Positions 1-8,309 of a DNA stretch of 37,645 nt are shown here, piece by piece. Position 1 is the first letter of the stretch; each line of letters starts with the position of its first letter. The position numbers and the translations under genes are program-made. Source of the stretch: Rhodoferax sp. (GTDB taxonomy: Bacteria; Pseudomonadota; Gammaproteobacteria; Burkholderiales; Burkholderiaceae_C); NCBI GenBank assembly GCA_016790475.1, contig JAEUOX010000434.1, positions 1 to 37,645 of the forward strand. The letters are read 5' to 3'. The notes beneath the pieces were generated by a model that saw nothing but the letters and a program-made list of their open reading frames with translations, was not told the origin of the DNA and made no database searches.

Positions 1-1475
1 TCCGCCGCGCGCAGCAGGGCGCGGGCCTTGGCCTCGGTCTCCTTCCATTCGAGCTCCGCAACCGAATCGGCCACGACGCCGGCCGCCGCCTGCACATACA
101 GCATGCCGTCCTTGACGATGCCGGTGCGGATCGCGATGGCCACGTCCATGTCGCCGGCATAACTCAGGTAGCCGCAGGCGCCGCCGTACAGGCCGCGCTT
201 GCTGGGTTCGAGCTGGTCGATCAGCTCCATCGCATGCACCTTCGGCGCACCGGTCAGCGTGCCGGCAGGGAAGGTGGCACGCAGCACGTCCATGCTGCGC
301 ATGCCGTCCTGCAGCAGGCCCTCGACGTTGCTGACGATGTGCATCACATGGCTGTAGCGCTCCACCGCGAAGGCCTCGGTGACCCGCACCGTGCCGGTCT
401 TCGCGATGCGGCCGATGTCGTTGCGTGCCAGGTCGATCAGCATCACATGCTCGGCGCGCTCCTTGGGGTCGTTGACCAGCTCGGTCTCGATCGCCTTGTC
501 GCGCTCCGGCGTGGCGCCGCGCGGCCGCGTGCCGGCCAGCGGGCGGATCGTGATCTTCTGGCCTTCGTCGGTATGCTCCTGGCGCACCAGGATCTCCGGG
601 CTGGCTCCGACGACATGGAAATCGCCGAAATGGTAGTAGTACATGTACGGACTTGGATTCAGCGAACGCAGCGCCCGGTACAGCGACAGCGGCGACTCGG
701 TGTAGCGCTTGCGGATGCGCTGGCCGACCTGCACCTGCATGAAGTCCCCGGCCTCGATCAGCCGCTTGGCGCGCTCGACGGCGGCCAGGTAGTCCGCCTT
801 CGGGAACTCCCGCTCCGCCGGGTGGCTCTGGGTCGCCTTGACGACCGGCGCGCTGACCGAGTACTTGAGCTGCTCGCGCAGGCCGCGCAGGCGCTTCTTG
901 GCGTTGCTGTAGGCCTCCGGCTGGGCCGGGTCGGCATAGACGATCAGGTACAGCTTGCCCGACAGGTTGTCGATGACGGCCAGCTCCTCGCACTGCAGCA
1001 GCAGGATGTCGGGGCAGCCCAGCGTGTCGGGCGGGCAGGTGCCGACCAGCTTGCGCTCGATGTGGCGCACCGTGTCGTAGCCGAAGTAGCCAGCCAGCCC
1101 GCCGCAGAAGCGCGGCAGGCCCGGCCGCAGCGCCACCTTGAAGCGCTGCTGGTAACGCGCGACGAAGTCCAGCGGGTTGCCACGGTCTGTCTCGGTGACG
1201 ACGCCGTCGGTGACGACCTCGGTCATGGCCTCGTCGCCGAAGCCGCGGGTGCGCAGCAGCGTGCGCGCCGGCAGGCCGATGAAGCTGTAGCGGCCGAAGC
1301 GCTCGCCGCCGACGACGGACTCCAGCAGGAAGCTGTAGGCGCCGCCGCCCTTGGCATGCGCCAGCTTCAGGTACAGCGACAGCGGGGTTTCCAGGTCCGC
1401 GAAGGCTTCCACCATCAGCGGTATGCGGTTGTAGCCCTGGGAAGTCAGGCTCTTGAATTCAAGTTCGGTAATCAC
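1..1475 (-). CDS. trpE: Anthranilate synthase component I (3' end cut by window edge)
   Basis: TrpE makes anthranilate from chorismate, using ammonia supplied by the TrpG glutamine amidotransferase. It is the first step of tryptophan synthesis. About 491 residues are visible. The frame runs off the left edge at a segment (ELEWKETEAKARALLRAA) that is normally within a few residues of the C terminus. Near residue 50 the LLES motif, the known site of tryptophan feedback inhibition, is followed by GGERFGRYSFIG. The chorismate-binding core shows PSPYMYYYHFGDF, PLAGTRPRG (about residue 310), DLARNDIGR and FPAGTLTGAPK. I chose the GTG at 1475 because the product then starts like other TrpE proteins (ITELEFKSL) and a GAAAGG lies upstream. 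Downstream trp genes would lie outside the window. The candidate leader peptide at 1627-1731 suggests control by tryptophan supply. Confidence 0.96.
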   Translation of the reverse strand, partial: MITELEFKSLTSQGYNRIPLMVEAFADLETPLSLYLKLAHAKGGGAYSFLLESVVGGERFGRYSFIGLPARTLLRTRGFGDEAMTEVVTDGVVTETDRGNPLDFVARYQQRFKVALRPGLPRFCGGLAGYFGYDTVRHIERKLVGTCPPDTLGCPDILLLQCEELAVIDNLSGKLYLIVYADPAQPEAYSNAKKRLRGLREQLKYSVSAPVVKATQSHPAEREFPKADYLAAVERAKRLIEAGDFMQVQVGQRIRKRYTESPLSLYRALRSLNPSPYMYYYHFGDFHVVGASPEILVRQEHTDEGQKITIRPLAGTRPRGATPERDKAIETELVNDPKERAEHVMLIDLARNDIGRIAKTGTVRVTEAFAVERYSHVMHIVSNVEGLLQDGMRSMDVLRATFPAGTLTGAPKVHAMELIDQLEPSKRGLYGGACGYLSYAGDMDVAIAIRTGIVKDGMLYVQAAAGVVADSVAELEWKETEAKARALLRAA

Positions 1476-1626
1476 GGCTCGGGCCTTTCGACGCACCGGT
1501 CGCCCGCCGTCGCGGACAGGGTGCATGCAGGTTCTCGGGGTGCCCCGGGGGGCGGACGGTGCGTGCGGGTAGCCGGTAAGCCGGCGCCTTGCCGCATGCG
1601 GGCCCGCGCGGGGCCCCGTGCCGGAA

Positions 1627-1731
1627 TCAGGCGAAGACGGGTGCCGCGCAGGCAGGCAGGTCAGTCAGCGGACGCCAGGGCCAGGCTCCCCGGTCGCTGC
1701 AACCTGTGATGCTGATGCGGTGAATGAACAT
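1627..1731 (-). CDS. Candidate tryptophan-rich leader peptide (trpL-like)
   Basis: A 34-codon frame, ATG at 1731 and TGA at 1627-1629, lies 151 bases upstream of trpE on the same strand. Its middle reads GAWPWRPLTDLP, with tryptophan codons 17 and 19 separated by one proline (TGG at 1681-1683 and 1675-1677). Tryptophan is rare, so two in three codons directly before trpE is what an attenuation leader would show. There is no clear ribosome binding site. A TACACT box at 1738-1743 would put the transcript start at or near the ATG, giving a leaderless mRNA, as is known for trpL of Sinorhizobium meliloti. No T-rich terminator is seen between this frame and trpE, so the mechanism is open. The frame and its tryptophans are seen directly; the role is inference. 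Confidence 0.5.
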   Translation of the reverse strand: MFIHRISITGCSDRGAWPWRPLTDLPACAAPVFA

Positions 1732-1737
1732 GCCCGA

Positions 1738-1743
1738 AGTGTA
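1738..1743 (-). promoter_or_regulatory. Candidate -10 box for the trpL-like/trpE transcript
   Basis: TACACT on the minus strand matches the sigma-70 -10 consensus at four of six positions. It ends seven bases before the ATG of the leader frame. No convincing -35 box is found 16-18 bases upstream (CCGGGC at 17), so the call is weak. Confidence 0.3.
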
Positions 1744-1799
1744 GCCGACCTAGAATCCGCGCCCGGCGCCGTAGATTTGTGACTGGAAAGGCGAATCCC

Positions 1800-2387
1800 A
1801 TGCACTCTTGGACCCCCATTCTGCTGGCCCTGTGCCTGACGCTGTCAGCGACAGCCAGCCCGGCCGCGCCGGTCGAACTGTCCGGCGTGCGGCTCGAGGA
1901 CAGCATCCAGACTTCCGGCAGCCGTCTGCTGCTCAATGGCGCCGGCATCCGCTACCGCACCGTGTTCAAGGTCTACACGGCCGGCCTGTACCTGAGCCGC
2001 AAGGCGTCGACGCCGGAGGAGGTGCTGGCTGCCCCCGGCCCGAAGCGCATGTCGGTGACGATGCTGCGCGAGATCGATTCCGCGGAGCTCGGGCGCCTGT
2101 TCGCCCGCGGCGTCGAGGACAACCTGGACAAGGGCAGTTTCGCCCGGATCGTGCCAGGCATCCTGCGCATGGGGCAGATCTTCGCGGAGCACCGCAAGCT
2201 CGCCCCCGGCGACAACTTCCTGATCGACTGGATCCCCGGCGTCGGCACGGTGATCACGGTCAAGGGCGTCCCGCAGGGCGAGGCCTTCAAGGAGCCGGAG
2301 TTCTTCAACGCGCTGATGATGATCTGGCTCGGCCGCGCACCGGCGGACTGGCGCCTGAAGGAGCAGCTGCTCGGCAAGCCGGTCTGA
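1800..2387 (+). CDS. Exported chalcone-isomerase-like protein
   Basis: A 195-residue protein with a signal peptide (MHSWTPILLALCLTLSATAS, then PAAPVELSG) and one domain of the bacterial chalcone-isomerase-like family. Family hallmarks visible are the LNGAGIRYRTVFKVYTAGLYL segment near residues 45-65 and the C-terminal FFNALMMIWLG (about residues 170-180). Despite the name, bacterial members are not known to act on flavonoids; they are periplasmic proteins of unclear role that bind small lipophilic ligands in some cases. I chose the ATG at 1800 over an in-frame GTG at 1779 because GGAAAGG sits nine or so bases before it and the signal peptide then starts cleanly. The gene converges with the GGDEF-EAL gene, six bases apart. 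Confidence 0.85.
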   Translation: MHSWTPILLALCLTLSATASPAAPVELSGVRLEDSIQTSGSRLLLNGAGIRYRTVFKVYTAGLYLSRKASTPEEVLAAPGPKRMSVTMLREIDSAELGRLFARGVEDNLDKGSFARIVPGILRMGQIFAEHRKLAPGDNFLIDWIPGVGTVITVKGVPQGEAFKEPEFFNALMMIWLGRAPADWRLKEQLLGKPV

Positions 2388-2393
2388 GGCCGG

Positions 2394-5174
2394 TCAGGGC
2401 GCGGGCGCGCCGGACTGGATCCAGCGCACCAGTTCCGCGTGCTCCATCGGCGCACCGAACAGGTAGCCCTGCCCCTTGCCGCAGCCCAGTGCACGCATCA
2501 GATCCGCCTGCCCCTGCGTCTCGATGCCTTCGGCGACGGTCGCCATGCCCAGCGTCTCGGCCACCAGGATCGTGGCCTCGATCAGCACGCGGTGGTAGTC
2601 GCTGGTCTGGGCCATGCTGACAAAGGCCCGGTCGATCTTCACGGTGTGGATCGGCAGCTCGTGCAGGCAGGACAGCGAGGAGTAACCGGTGCCGAAGTCG
2701 TCCAGCGCCAGCGCCACGCCGAGGGCCTGGATCTCGCCGAGCTTGCTCTGCACCATCTGGTCCTGCGCCGCGAGGCTCTCGGTGATCTCGAGCTGCAGCT
2801 GGGCGGCGTCCAGCCCGTGCGCACGCAGCGCGTCCTGGATGCCGGAGACCAGCGCGGGCTCGCGCAGCTGGGCCCGCGACAGGTTGACCGATACGCTGGG
2901 TGGCGCCATCGGCCCGAGCTCCGCCTGCAGCTGCGCGAGTTCGGCACAGGCGGTGCGCAGCACATGCTCGCCCAGCCGCCCGATCAGGCCGATGGCCTCC
3001 GCCACCGGGATGAACTCCACCGGTGACACCAGGCCGCGCTGCGGGTGGCGCCAGCGCACCAGCGCCTCCATGCCGGTGAGCGTGCGGGTGGCCAGATCAA
3101 CCAGCGGCTGGTACACGACAAACAGCTCGCCCTTGGCCATCGCCTCGCGCAGGTCGTTCTCCAGCGAGACGTCGTCCCGCACGCGGCGGTGCATCGCCGG
3201 CTCGAACATCACATAGCAGCCACGGCCGGTGCGCTTGGCCTCGTACATCGCGATGTCCGCATCCCGCAGCACCGCATCCACGTCATCCACCGCATGCGTC
3301 GCGGTCACCACGCCGATGCTGACGCTGGAGTTCACGACATGCTCGCCGATCCGGTAGGGCTCCGCGAGCAGCTCCAGCAGCCGGCTGGCCACGATCTCGG
3401 CATCCAGGTCCCCGCGGATGTCGTCCAGCACGACGACGAACTCGTCCCCCCCAATGCGCGCGGCCATCTGGCCGAAGTCGCTGGTGCGCACGAAGGCGTC
3501 CCCCGGCCGCAGGCCGTTCTGCAGTCGCCCGGCGATCTGGCGCAGCAGTTCGTCCCCGACGCCATGGCCCAGCGTGTCATTGACCTGCTTGAAGCGGTCG
3601 AAGTCCATGAACAGCACCGCGAAGTGGTAGCCGGGCTGCGCGCGGTGGCGCTCCAGCGCCGCGCGGATGCGGTCGGTCACGACCACCCGGTTGGGCAGCA
3701 GCGTCAGATCGTCGGTGCGGGCGCTGTCGCGCAGCTTCTGCTCCAGCTGCTTTTGCCGCGTGACGTCGACGAAGCAGGCCACCACGCCCTCGATCGTGCC
3801 CGACTCGTCGATCAGCGGCTCGGTGTTGACCATGAACCAGGACACCTCGGTCGGGCTGCGCAGGAAGCCGACGGACTCCCCCCGCAGGCCCTGGCCGGTG
3901 CGCAGCGTGCGCTGCACCGGGCGCTCCGCATTGGCATAGTCGCTCATGTCCTCGCGCACCGCGCGGCCGAAGGCCCGCATCGCCTGGTCCAGCGTCCTGC
4001 GGTCGGGCAGCGGATCGCCCTCCGCGATGCCCAGCATCTGCCGCCCGGCGTTGTTGATCTCCTGGACATGGCCGCTCTTCGCATACACCAGCACGCCGGT
4101 GGGCATGGCCTCGAACAGCGCACGGCGCTGCTGGCGCTGGCGCACCTGCTCGTCGATGTCCGCAGCCACGACGACCCAGCCGGTGACCGTGCCGGCCACG
4201 TCGTGCAGCGGCTGCATGTCGATCGACACCCAGGTCTCCCGTCCTCCCTTGGCCCGGACCCGGATGTCGCCACGCAGCGCGCCTTCCGCATCGAGGCGGG
4301 CCCGCAGCGTATCCAGGCTGCCGCGGTCCATGCCCTCGACCGCCAGGGCCTCGGCGATCGGCCGTCCGCGGACCTCCGCGAGCCGGAAGCCGGTCATGCG
4401 TGTCACGCTGTCGTTGATCCACTCGATGCAGCGCCGGACATCCAGGATCAGCACCGCATTGGACGTGTGTTCGGCCACCAGCGCCAGCCGGCGCACCTCC
4501 TCGGCCTGGGCCTGCAGCAAAGCGTGCTGGCGGGCCACGAAGCGCGCTGTCGGCTCGGCGACCGCAAAGGCCAGCAGCACGATCAGCAGGATCACCAGCC
4601 CGATCGTGGCCAGCAGCAGCCGCGAGGCCGAGCGCGCATGGGCCTGCTCCGACAGGCGCGCCTGGCGGGACAACTCCCCAGTGGCGGCCAGAAACGGCCC
4701 GGCCAGCGCCCGGACCTGTGCGGCGGACCGCGTCAGCTGGGACAGGTCGGCGCTGCGCAGCCCCAGCAGGTGCTCGGCCACGCTCTGGAGGAAGGTCTCC
4801 CGCTGGCGCGACCAGGCCTCGGCAGCCTCGCGCACCGCGTGGGCCGAGCGGCCATCTTCCGAGCGCTCGTGTTCCGCCAGCAGCTGCTCCAGCCGCTGGG
4901 CCTGCAGGCGCGCCTCGTCCAGGGCCCGCTGCAACTCGTCGGCGGCAGATTTTTCGGCCGCCTGGGCGACCAGCAGGGCCAGCCGCTGGCTGTGCACCCG
5001 CTGCGCGCTGGCCAGCGTCTGGACTTCGGCATCGGAGTCGCGCAGGCGCTCCGCCTCCAGCACCTGCCAGCCCTGGACCAGCAGCACCACCGCGATCAGC
5101 GCCAGCGCACCGAGCATGGACCAGCGCACCCGCCGCGCTGCGACCGCGTCGATGCGGCGGTCCGGCTCGGCCAT
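2394..5174 (-). CDS. Membrane GGDEF-EAL protein with two PAS domains
   Basis: A 926-residue inner-membrane protein that would make and/or break down cyclic di-GMP. Order of parts: a membrane helix (about 19-40), a periplasmic helical region rich in Q, A and R that resembles the PilJ/NarX-type sensor, a second helix (about 185-206), PAS (about 232-335), PAS (about 352-470), GGDEF (about 480-650) and EAL (about 665-920). The cyclase site is intact (ARIGGDEFVVVLDD). The phosphodiesterase site also looks intact: MEALVRWRHP, VNLSRAQL, LEITES, ALDDFGTGYSSL, VKIDRAF and VAEGIETQ. The I-site-like RTSD is eight residues before GGDEF, whereas five is usual, because of an FGQ-like insertion. The start is two bases after the rpe stop, so the two are probably co-transcribed. 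Both enzymatic directions are possible; the net activity cannot be told from sequence. Confidence 0.93.
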   Translation of the reverse strand: MAEPDRRIDAVAARRVRWSMLGALALIAVVLLVQGWQVLEAERLRDSDAEVQTLASAQRVHSQRLALLVAQAAEKSAADELQRALDEARLQAQRLEQLLAEHERSEDGRSAHAVREAAEAWSRQRETFLQSVAEHLLGLRSADLSQLTRSAAQVRALAGPFLAATGELSRQARLSEQAHARSASRLLLATIGLVILLIVLLAFAVAEPTARFVARQHALLQAQAEEVRRLALVAEHTSNAVLILDVRRCIEWINDSVTRMTGFRLAEVRGRPIAEALAVEGMDRGSLDTLRARLDAEGALRGDIRVRAKGGRETWVSIDMQPLHDVAGTVTGWVVVAADIDEQVRQRQQRRALFEAMPTGVLVYAKSGHVQEINNAGRQMLGIAEGDPLPDRRTLDQAMRAFGRAVREDMSDYANAERPVQRTLRTGQGLRGESVGFLRSPTEVSWFMVNTEPLIDESGTIEGVVACFVDVTRQKQLEQKLRDSARTDDLTLLPNRVVVTDRIRAALERHRAQPGYHFAVLFMDFDRFKQVNDTLGHGVGDELLRQIAGRLQNGLRPGDAFVRTSDFGQMAARIGGDEFVVVLDDIRGDLDAEIVASRLLELLAEPYRIGEHVVNSSVSIGVVTATHAVDDVDAVLRDADIAMYEAKRTGRGCYVMFEPAMHRRVRDDVSLENDLREAMAKGELFVVYQPLVDLATRTLTGMEALVRWRHPQRGLVSPVEFIPVAEAIGLIGRLGEHVLRTACAELAQLQAELGPMAPPSVSVNLSRAQLREPALVSGIQDALRAHGLDAAQLQLEITESLAAQDQMVQSKLGEIQALGVALALDDFGTGYSSLSCLHELPIHTVKIDRAFVSMAQTSDYHRVLIEATILVAETLGMATVAEGIETQGQADLMRALGCGKGQGYLFGAPMEHAELVRWIQSGAPAP

Positions 5175-5176
5175 GC

Positions 5177-5851
5177 TCAGGCCAGGGCAGTGCGCATGCG
5201 CTGGATCACTGCCGCATAGTCGGGCTGGCCGAAGATCGCACTGCCGGCCACGAAGGTGTCGGCGCCGGCATCCGCGACCCGGCGGATGTTGTCCACCTTG
5301 ATGCCGCCGTCCACCTCCAGCCGGATGTCCTTGCCCGACGCACGGATGCGCGCGCGGGCGGCCTCCACCTTGCGCAGGGCACTGTCGATGAACCCCTGGC
5401 CGCCGAAGCCCGGGTTGACGCTCATGATCAGGATCAGGTCGATGTCGTCGATGATCCAGTCCAGCACGTCCAGCGGCTCGGCCGGATTGAAGACCACCCC
5501 GGCCTTGCAGCCGGCCGCACGGATCGCCTGCACGCTGCGGTGCACATGGGTGCTGGCGTCCGGGTGAAAGCTGATCAGGTCGGCCCCCGCCTGCGCGAAG
5601 GCCGTGGCCAGCGCATCGACCGGCTGCACCATCAGGTGCACGTCGATCGGGACCGGCGTGCCGGCGGCGGTGCGCGCATGCGACCGGAGCGCCGAGCAGA
5701 TCATCGGGCCGAAGGTCAGATTGGGCACGTAATGGTTGTCCATCACGTCGAAGTGGATCCAGTCGGCGCCGGCGGCGATCACCTGGCGGACCTCCTCGCC
5801 CAGGCGCGCGAAGTCGGCAGACAGCAGGGAGGGGGCGATGCGGTAGGTCAT
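5177..5851 (-). CDS. rpe: Ribulose-phosphate 3-epimerase
   Basis: Rpe interconverts D-ribulose 5-phosphate and D-xylulose 5-phosphate in the pentose phosphate pathway and, where present, the Calvin cycle. The 224-residue product has the usual length of the family. Visible hallmarks are [17 protein letters not shown] at the N terminus, [18 protein letters not shown] (metal and substrate site), the DVHLMV motif, [15 protein letters not shown] and [13 protein letters not shown] chose the ATG at 5851 ([11 protein letters not shown]) over an upstream in-frame start because family members begin there. It is divergent from apaG with 61 bases between, and its stop is two bases before the GGDEF-EAL gene. 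The phosphoglycolate phosphatase gene gph, often next in Burkholderiales, is absent. Confidence 0.97.
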   Translation of the reverse strand: MTYRIAPSLLSADFARLGEEVRQVIAAGADWIHFDVMDNHYVPNLTFGPMICSALRSHARTAAGTPVPIDVHLMVQPVDALATAFAQAGADLISFHPDASTHVHRSVQAIRAAGCKAGVVFNPAEPLDVLDWIIDDIDLILIMSVNPGFGGQGFIDSALRKVEAARARIRASGKDIRLEVDGGIKVDNIRRVADAGADTFVAGSAIFGQPDYAAVIQRMRTALA

Positions 5852-5912
5852 GGTGGTGGGGGTTTCCGGGTGCGGGCAGGTTGCGGCGCATTTTCGCAGG
5901 TAGCATCGGGCC

Positions 5913-6305
5913 ATGGCCAAGTACCAGTTCCGCGTAGAGGTGGTTCCCCGTTATCTGCCCGACCAGTCGGCCCCTGCCCAGGGGCACTATGTGTTCGCCT
6001 ACACCATCACGATCACGAACACCGGGGACGTGGCGGCCCAGCTGATCTCCCGCACCTGGAACGTGAACGATGCCCAGGGACACACCGAGAAGGTCAAGGG
6101 CCTGGGCGTCGTGGGGCACCAGCCGCTGCTGCAGCCTGGCGAGAAGTTCGAGTACACCAGCGGTACCCGGCTGCGCACGCCTACCGGCACGATGCACGGC
6201 AGCTACTTCTGCGTGGCCGAGGATGGCGAGAAGTTCGAGACCGACATCCCGATGTTCGTGCTCGACGCACTCAGCGAAGACGGCGGCGCCCGCACGCTGC
6301 ACTGA
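5913..6305 (+). CDS. apaG: ApaG protein
   Basis: ApaG is a small beta-sandwich protein (fibronectin-III-like fold) found across Proteobacteria; mutants are known for altered cobalt resistance and magnesium efflux, and its molecular role is unsettled. The 130-residue product has the usual length. Hallmarks are [20 protein letters not shown], the WNVNDAQGH segment and [19 protein letters not shown]. This order, beginning with the strand-rich VEVVPRYLP, fits the whole domain. It is divergent from rpe, a pairing common in Burkholderiales, and is followed 16 bases later by the Gcr-type gene on the same strand. Confidence 0.96.
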   Translation: MAKYQFRVEVVPRYLPDQSAPAQGHYVFAYTITITNTGDVAAQLISRTWNVNDAQGHTEKVKGLGVVGHQPLLQPGEKFEYTSGTRLRTPTGTMHGSYFCVAEDGEKFETDIPMFVLDALSEDGGARTLH

Positions 6306-6321
6306 GCCCGGCCTCCGCCCG

Positions 6322-8304
6322 ATGCGCGACCTGCCGGCGCTGCTGAGCTCCCTGGATCCGGCCGCCAGCCGGGTCGAGCGCCACCTGTGGCTGATGGACC
6401 TGCTGCGCTGGATCCGCGGGCCGCAACCCGCGGTGGACGGTGCGCTGGCACGCTTGCGGCTGCTGCTCGACGCACTGCAGGCGGCCCCGCACCACGCGAT
6501 GCGTCTGCGCCAGTGCTGGCAGGCGTTGCACCAGGAGCTGGACATCGCGGTGCTGCTGGCGGAGTACGGCTTCTCGTCCCGGCACGCATTCGTCAGCGAG
6601 TTTGCCGAACGGCTGCGCCAGCGCCTGCTGCCGGCCACTCCGGACACCGCCGACGCCGCCGAGCTGTTTTCGCTGGTGCTGGACGACCCGATCGACGCGC
6701 AGTGGCTGGCCGCGCTGGATGCCGATCTGCTGGCGCGCATCGCGGCCGCCCTCGCTCCCGGGGAGCCGGAAGCCCCCGGCGCCGCCTGGCAGGACAGCGT
6801 GCTGGAGGCGATCACGATCTGCACGAGCCAGGTCCGGGCCAACGGCTTTGCGCCGGAGCTGCGGCTGCGCATGAGCAGCCAGGCGCGCCAGACCGCACCG
6901 TTCCACGCGCTCGCCGCCGACGCGGACGCGCTGCAAGCCAGCCAGCACGCCAACAGCGCCGGCCGCGAGGCCGCGCTGCAGCAGTTCCGCGCCCGGCTGG
7001 AGGCCTGCCGCGGCGCCGTGGCGTCGGTCTACGCGCATCTGGACGAGCACGGCATCTCGGTCGGCCTGGTGTTCCGCATCCGCCAGGTACGCGAGCGCAT
7101 CCTGCGCATCCGCGCGCTGATCGACTGCCTGCAGGAGCCGGCGCCCGGCGTGGCCGCCGCGCGGCTGCTGGCACAGATGGCGGCGCTGCGCCAGGACCGG
7201 CGCAGCCTGCGGGCCCTGATCGCGTCCAACTCCTCGATGCTAGCCGCCAAGGTCACCGAGCGCAGCTCGGAGGTCGGCGAGCACTACATCACGCGCGACC
7301 GCGCTGCCTACCGGACGATGCTGCGCCAGGCCGCTGGCGGCGGCGCGCTGACCGGCCTGACGACGCTGATGAAGTTCGGCGTGATGGCGCTGGGCCTGTC
7401 GGCCTTCTGGAACGGATTCTGGTCGGGTGTGGTGTATGCGGGCAGCTTCGTGCTGATCCAGCTGCTGCACTGGACGCTGGCCACCAAGCAGCCCGCCATG
7501 ACCGCCCCGGCGATGGCCGCCAAGCTGAAGGACCTGGATGCACCGGACGCGTTGACCAGCTTCGTGGACGAGGTCACCCACCTGGTGCGCTCGCAGGCCG
7601 CGGCGGTGCTGGGCAATGTCGGCATCGTGGTGCCGGTGGTCGTTGTGCTGTGCCTGCTGCTGCAGGCGCTCACCGGTCGGCCGCTGCTGGACGCGCAGGG
7701 CACCGCCTACGTGCTGCATTCGCTGACACTGGCCGGCCCGAGCGCGCTGTTCGCGGCCATCACCGGCGTGCTGCTGTTCGCATCCAGCATCATCGCCGGC
7801 TGGGTGGAGAACTGGTTCGTGTTCAACCGGCTGGACTCCGCGCTGCGCTACAACCCGGCCTTCACGCGCCGCCTTGGTGCGGCGCGTGCCGACCGCTGGG
7901 CCCGCTTCCTGCGCCAGAACATCTCCGGCTTTGCGGCCAACATCTCGCTGGGCTTCCTTCTGGGGCTGGTGCCGGCCTTCGCCGGCTTCCTGGGCCTCGG
8001 TCTGGAGCTGCGGCACGTCACGCTGTCGGCCGGGCAGCTGGCCGCCGCCGGGGCCTCGATCGGCTGGAGCGTGCTGCGCGAGCCGGCGCTGTGGTGGTGC
8101 GTGGCCAGCATTCCGGTGATCGGCGTGCTGAACATCAGCGTGAGCTTCTACTGCGCGTTCCGGTTGGCCCTGCTGTCCCACAACGTCGGCGCACTCGACC
8201 GCTCCCGCATCCGCCAGGCGATCTGGCAGCGGCTGCGCCAGCGTCCGCTGGATTTCCTGTGGCCGGTCCGCGAGGCCGCGGCGCCTGCATCGACCCGGGC
8301 CTGA
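6322..8304 (+). CDS. Gcr-family membrane protein ('site-specific recombinase')
   Basis: A 660-residue protein of the family called site-specific recombinase Gcr after a neisserial gene. The first half is soluble and helical, rich in Ala, Leu and Arg. The second half carries five or so hydrophobic segments, at about residues 340-390, 426-450, 466-500, 538-565 and 588-620, for example VGIVVPVVVVLCLLLQ and SLGFLLGLVPAFAGFLGL. I see no tyrosine- or serine-recombinase motif, so the family name should be read with care; a membrane role looks more likely. The ATG at 6322 gives MRDLPALLSSLDP. The frame is open further upstream, but that part overlaps apaG and is not convincing. It is followed five bases later by thiL on the same strand. 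Confidence 0.85.
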   Translation: MRDLPALLSSLDPAASRVERHLWLMDLLRWIRGPQPAVDGALARLRLLLDALQAAPHHAMRLRQCWQALHQELDIAVLLAEYGFSSRHAFVSEFAERLRQRLLPATPDTADAAELFSLVLDDPIDAQWLAALDADLLARIAAALAPGEPEAPGAAWQDSVLEAITICTSQVRANGFAPELRLRMSSQARQTAPFHALAADADALQASQHANSAGREAALQQFRARLEACRGAVASVYAHLDEHGISVGLVFRIRQVRERILRIRALIDCLQEPAPGVAAARLLAQMAALRQDRRSLRALIASNSSMLAAKVTERSSEVGEHYITRDRAAYRTMLRQAAGGGALTGLTTLMKFGVMALGLSAFWNGFWSGVVYAGSFVLIQLLHWTLATKQPAMTAPAMAAKLKDLDAPDALTSFVDEVTHLVRSQAAAVLGNVGIVVPVVVVLCLLLQALTGRPLLDAQGTAYVLHSLTLAGPSALFAAITGVLLFASSIIAGWVENWFVFNRLDSALRYNPAFTRRLGAARADRWARFLRQNISGFAANISLGFLLGLVPAFAGFLGLGLELRHVTLSAGQLAAAGASIGWSVLREPALWWCVASIPVIGVLNISVSFYCAFRLALLSHNVGALDRSRIRQAIWQRLRQRPLDFLWPVREAAAPASTRA

Positions 8305-8309
8305 CGACG

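Larger units (their letters stand above)
1476..1799. other. Intergenic region between trpE and the chalcone-isomerase-like gene
   Basis: This 324-base stretch separates two divergent genes. It holds the candidate trp leader peptide on the minus strand (1627-1731) and, after it, a very GC-rich part. On the minus strand this contains a strong possible hairpin in which one GGGCCC block pairs with a second GGGCCC, CGCGC lying between, around 1590-1612. No run of T follows it, so it is not a standard intrinsic terminator. The ribosome binding site of the plus-strand gene, GGAAAGG, is at about 1785-1791. Confidence 0.6.

Noticed and set aside
1590-1612. A hairpin (GGGCCC pairs) as an intrinsic terminator before trpE.
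   Set aside because: No run of T follows it, so it is not a typical terminator; it is mentioned only as a possible RNA structure.
234-1709. A long open frame on the plus strand opposite trpE.
   Set aside because: It is a by-product of GC-rich codon use. The minus strand encodes a clear TrpE, and the plus-strand product has no recognisable domain and an excess of Arg, Gln and His.
3045-5301. Long plus-strand frames opposite the GGDEF-EAL gene.
   Set aside because: They overlap a well-supported gene and have no recognisable domains; the composition is typical of antisense frames in GC-rich DNA.
5175-6953. A reading frame that continues the GGDEF-EAL gene upstream through rpe and apaG.
   Set aside because: It would run through rpe in a wrong frame. 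The start at 5174 directly after rpe is supported by the membrane-helix pattern and by the spacing.
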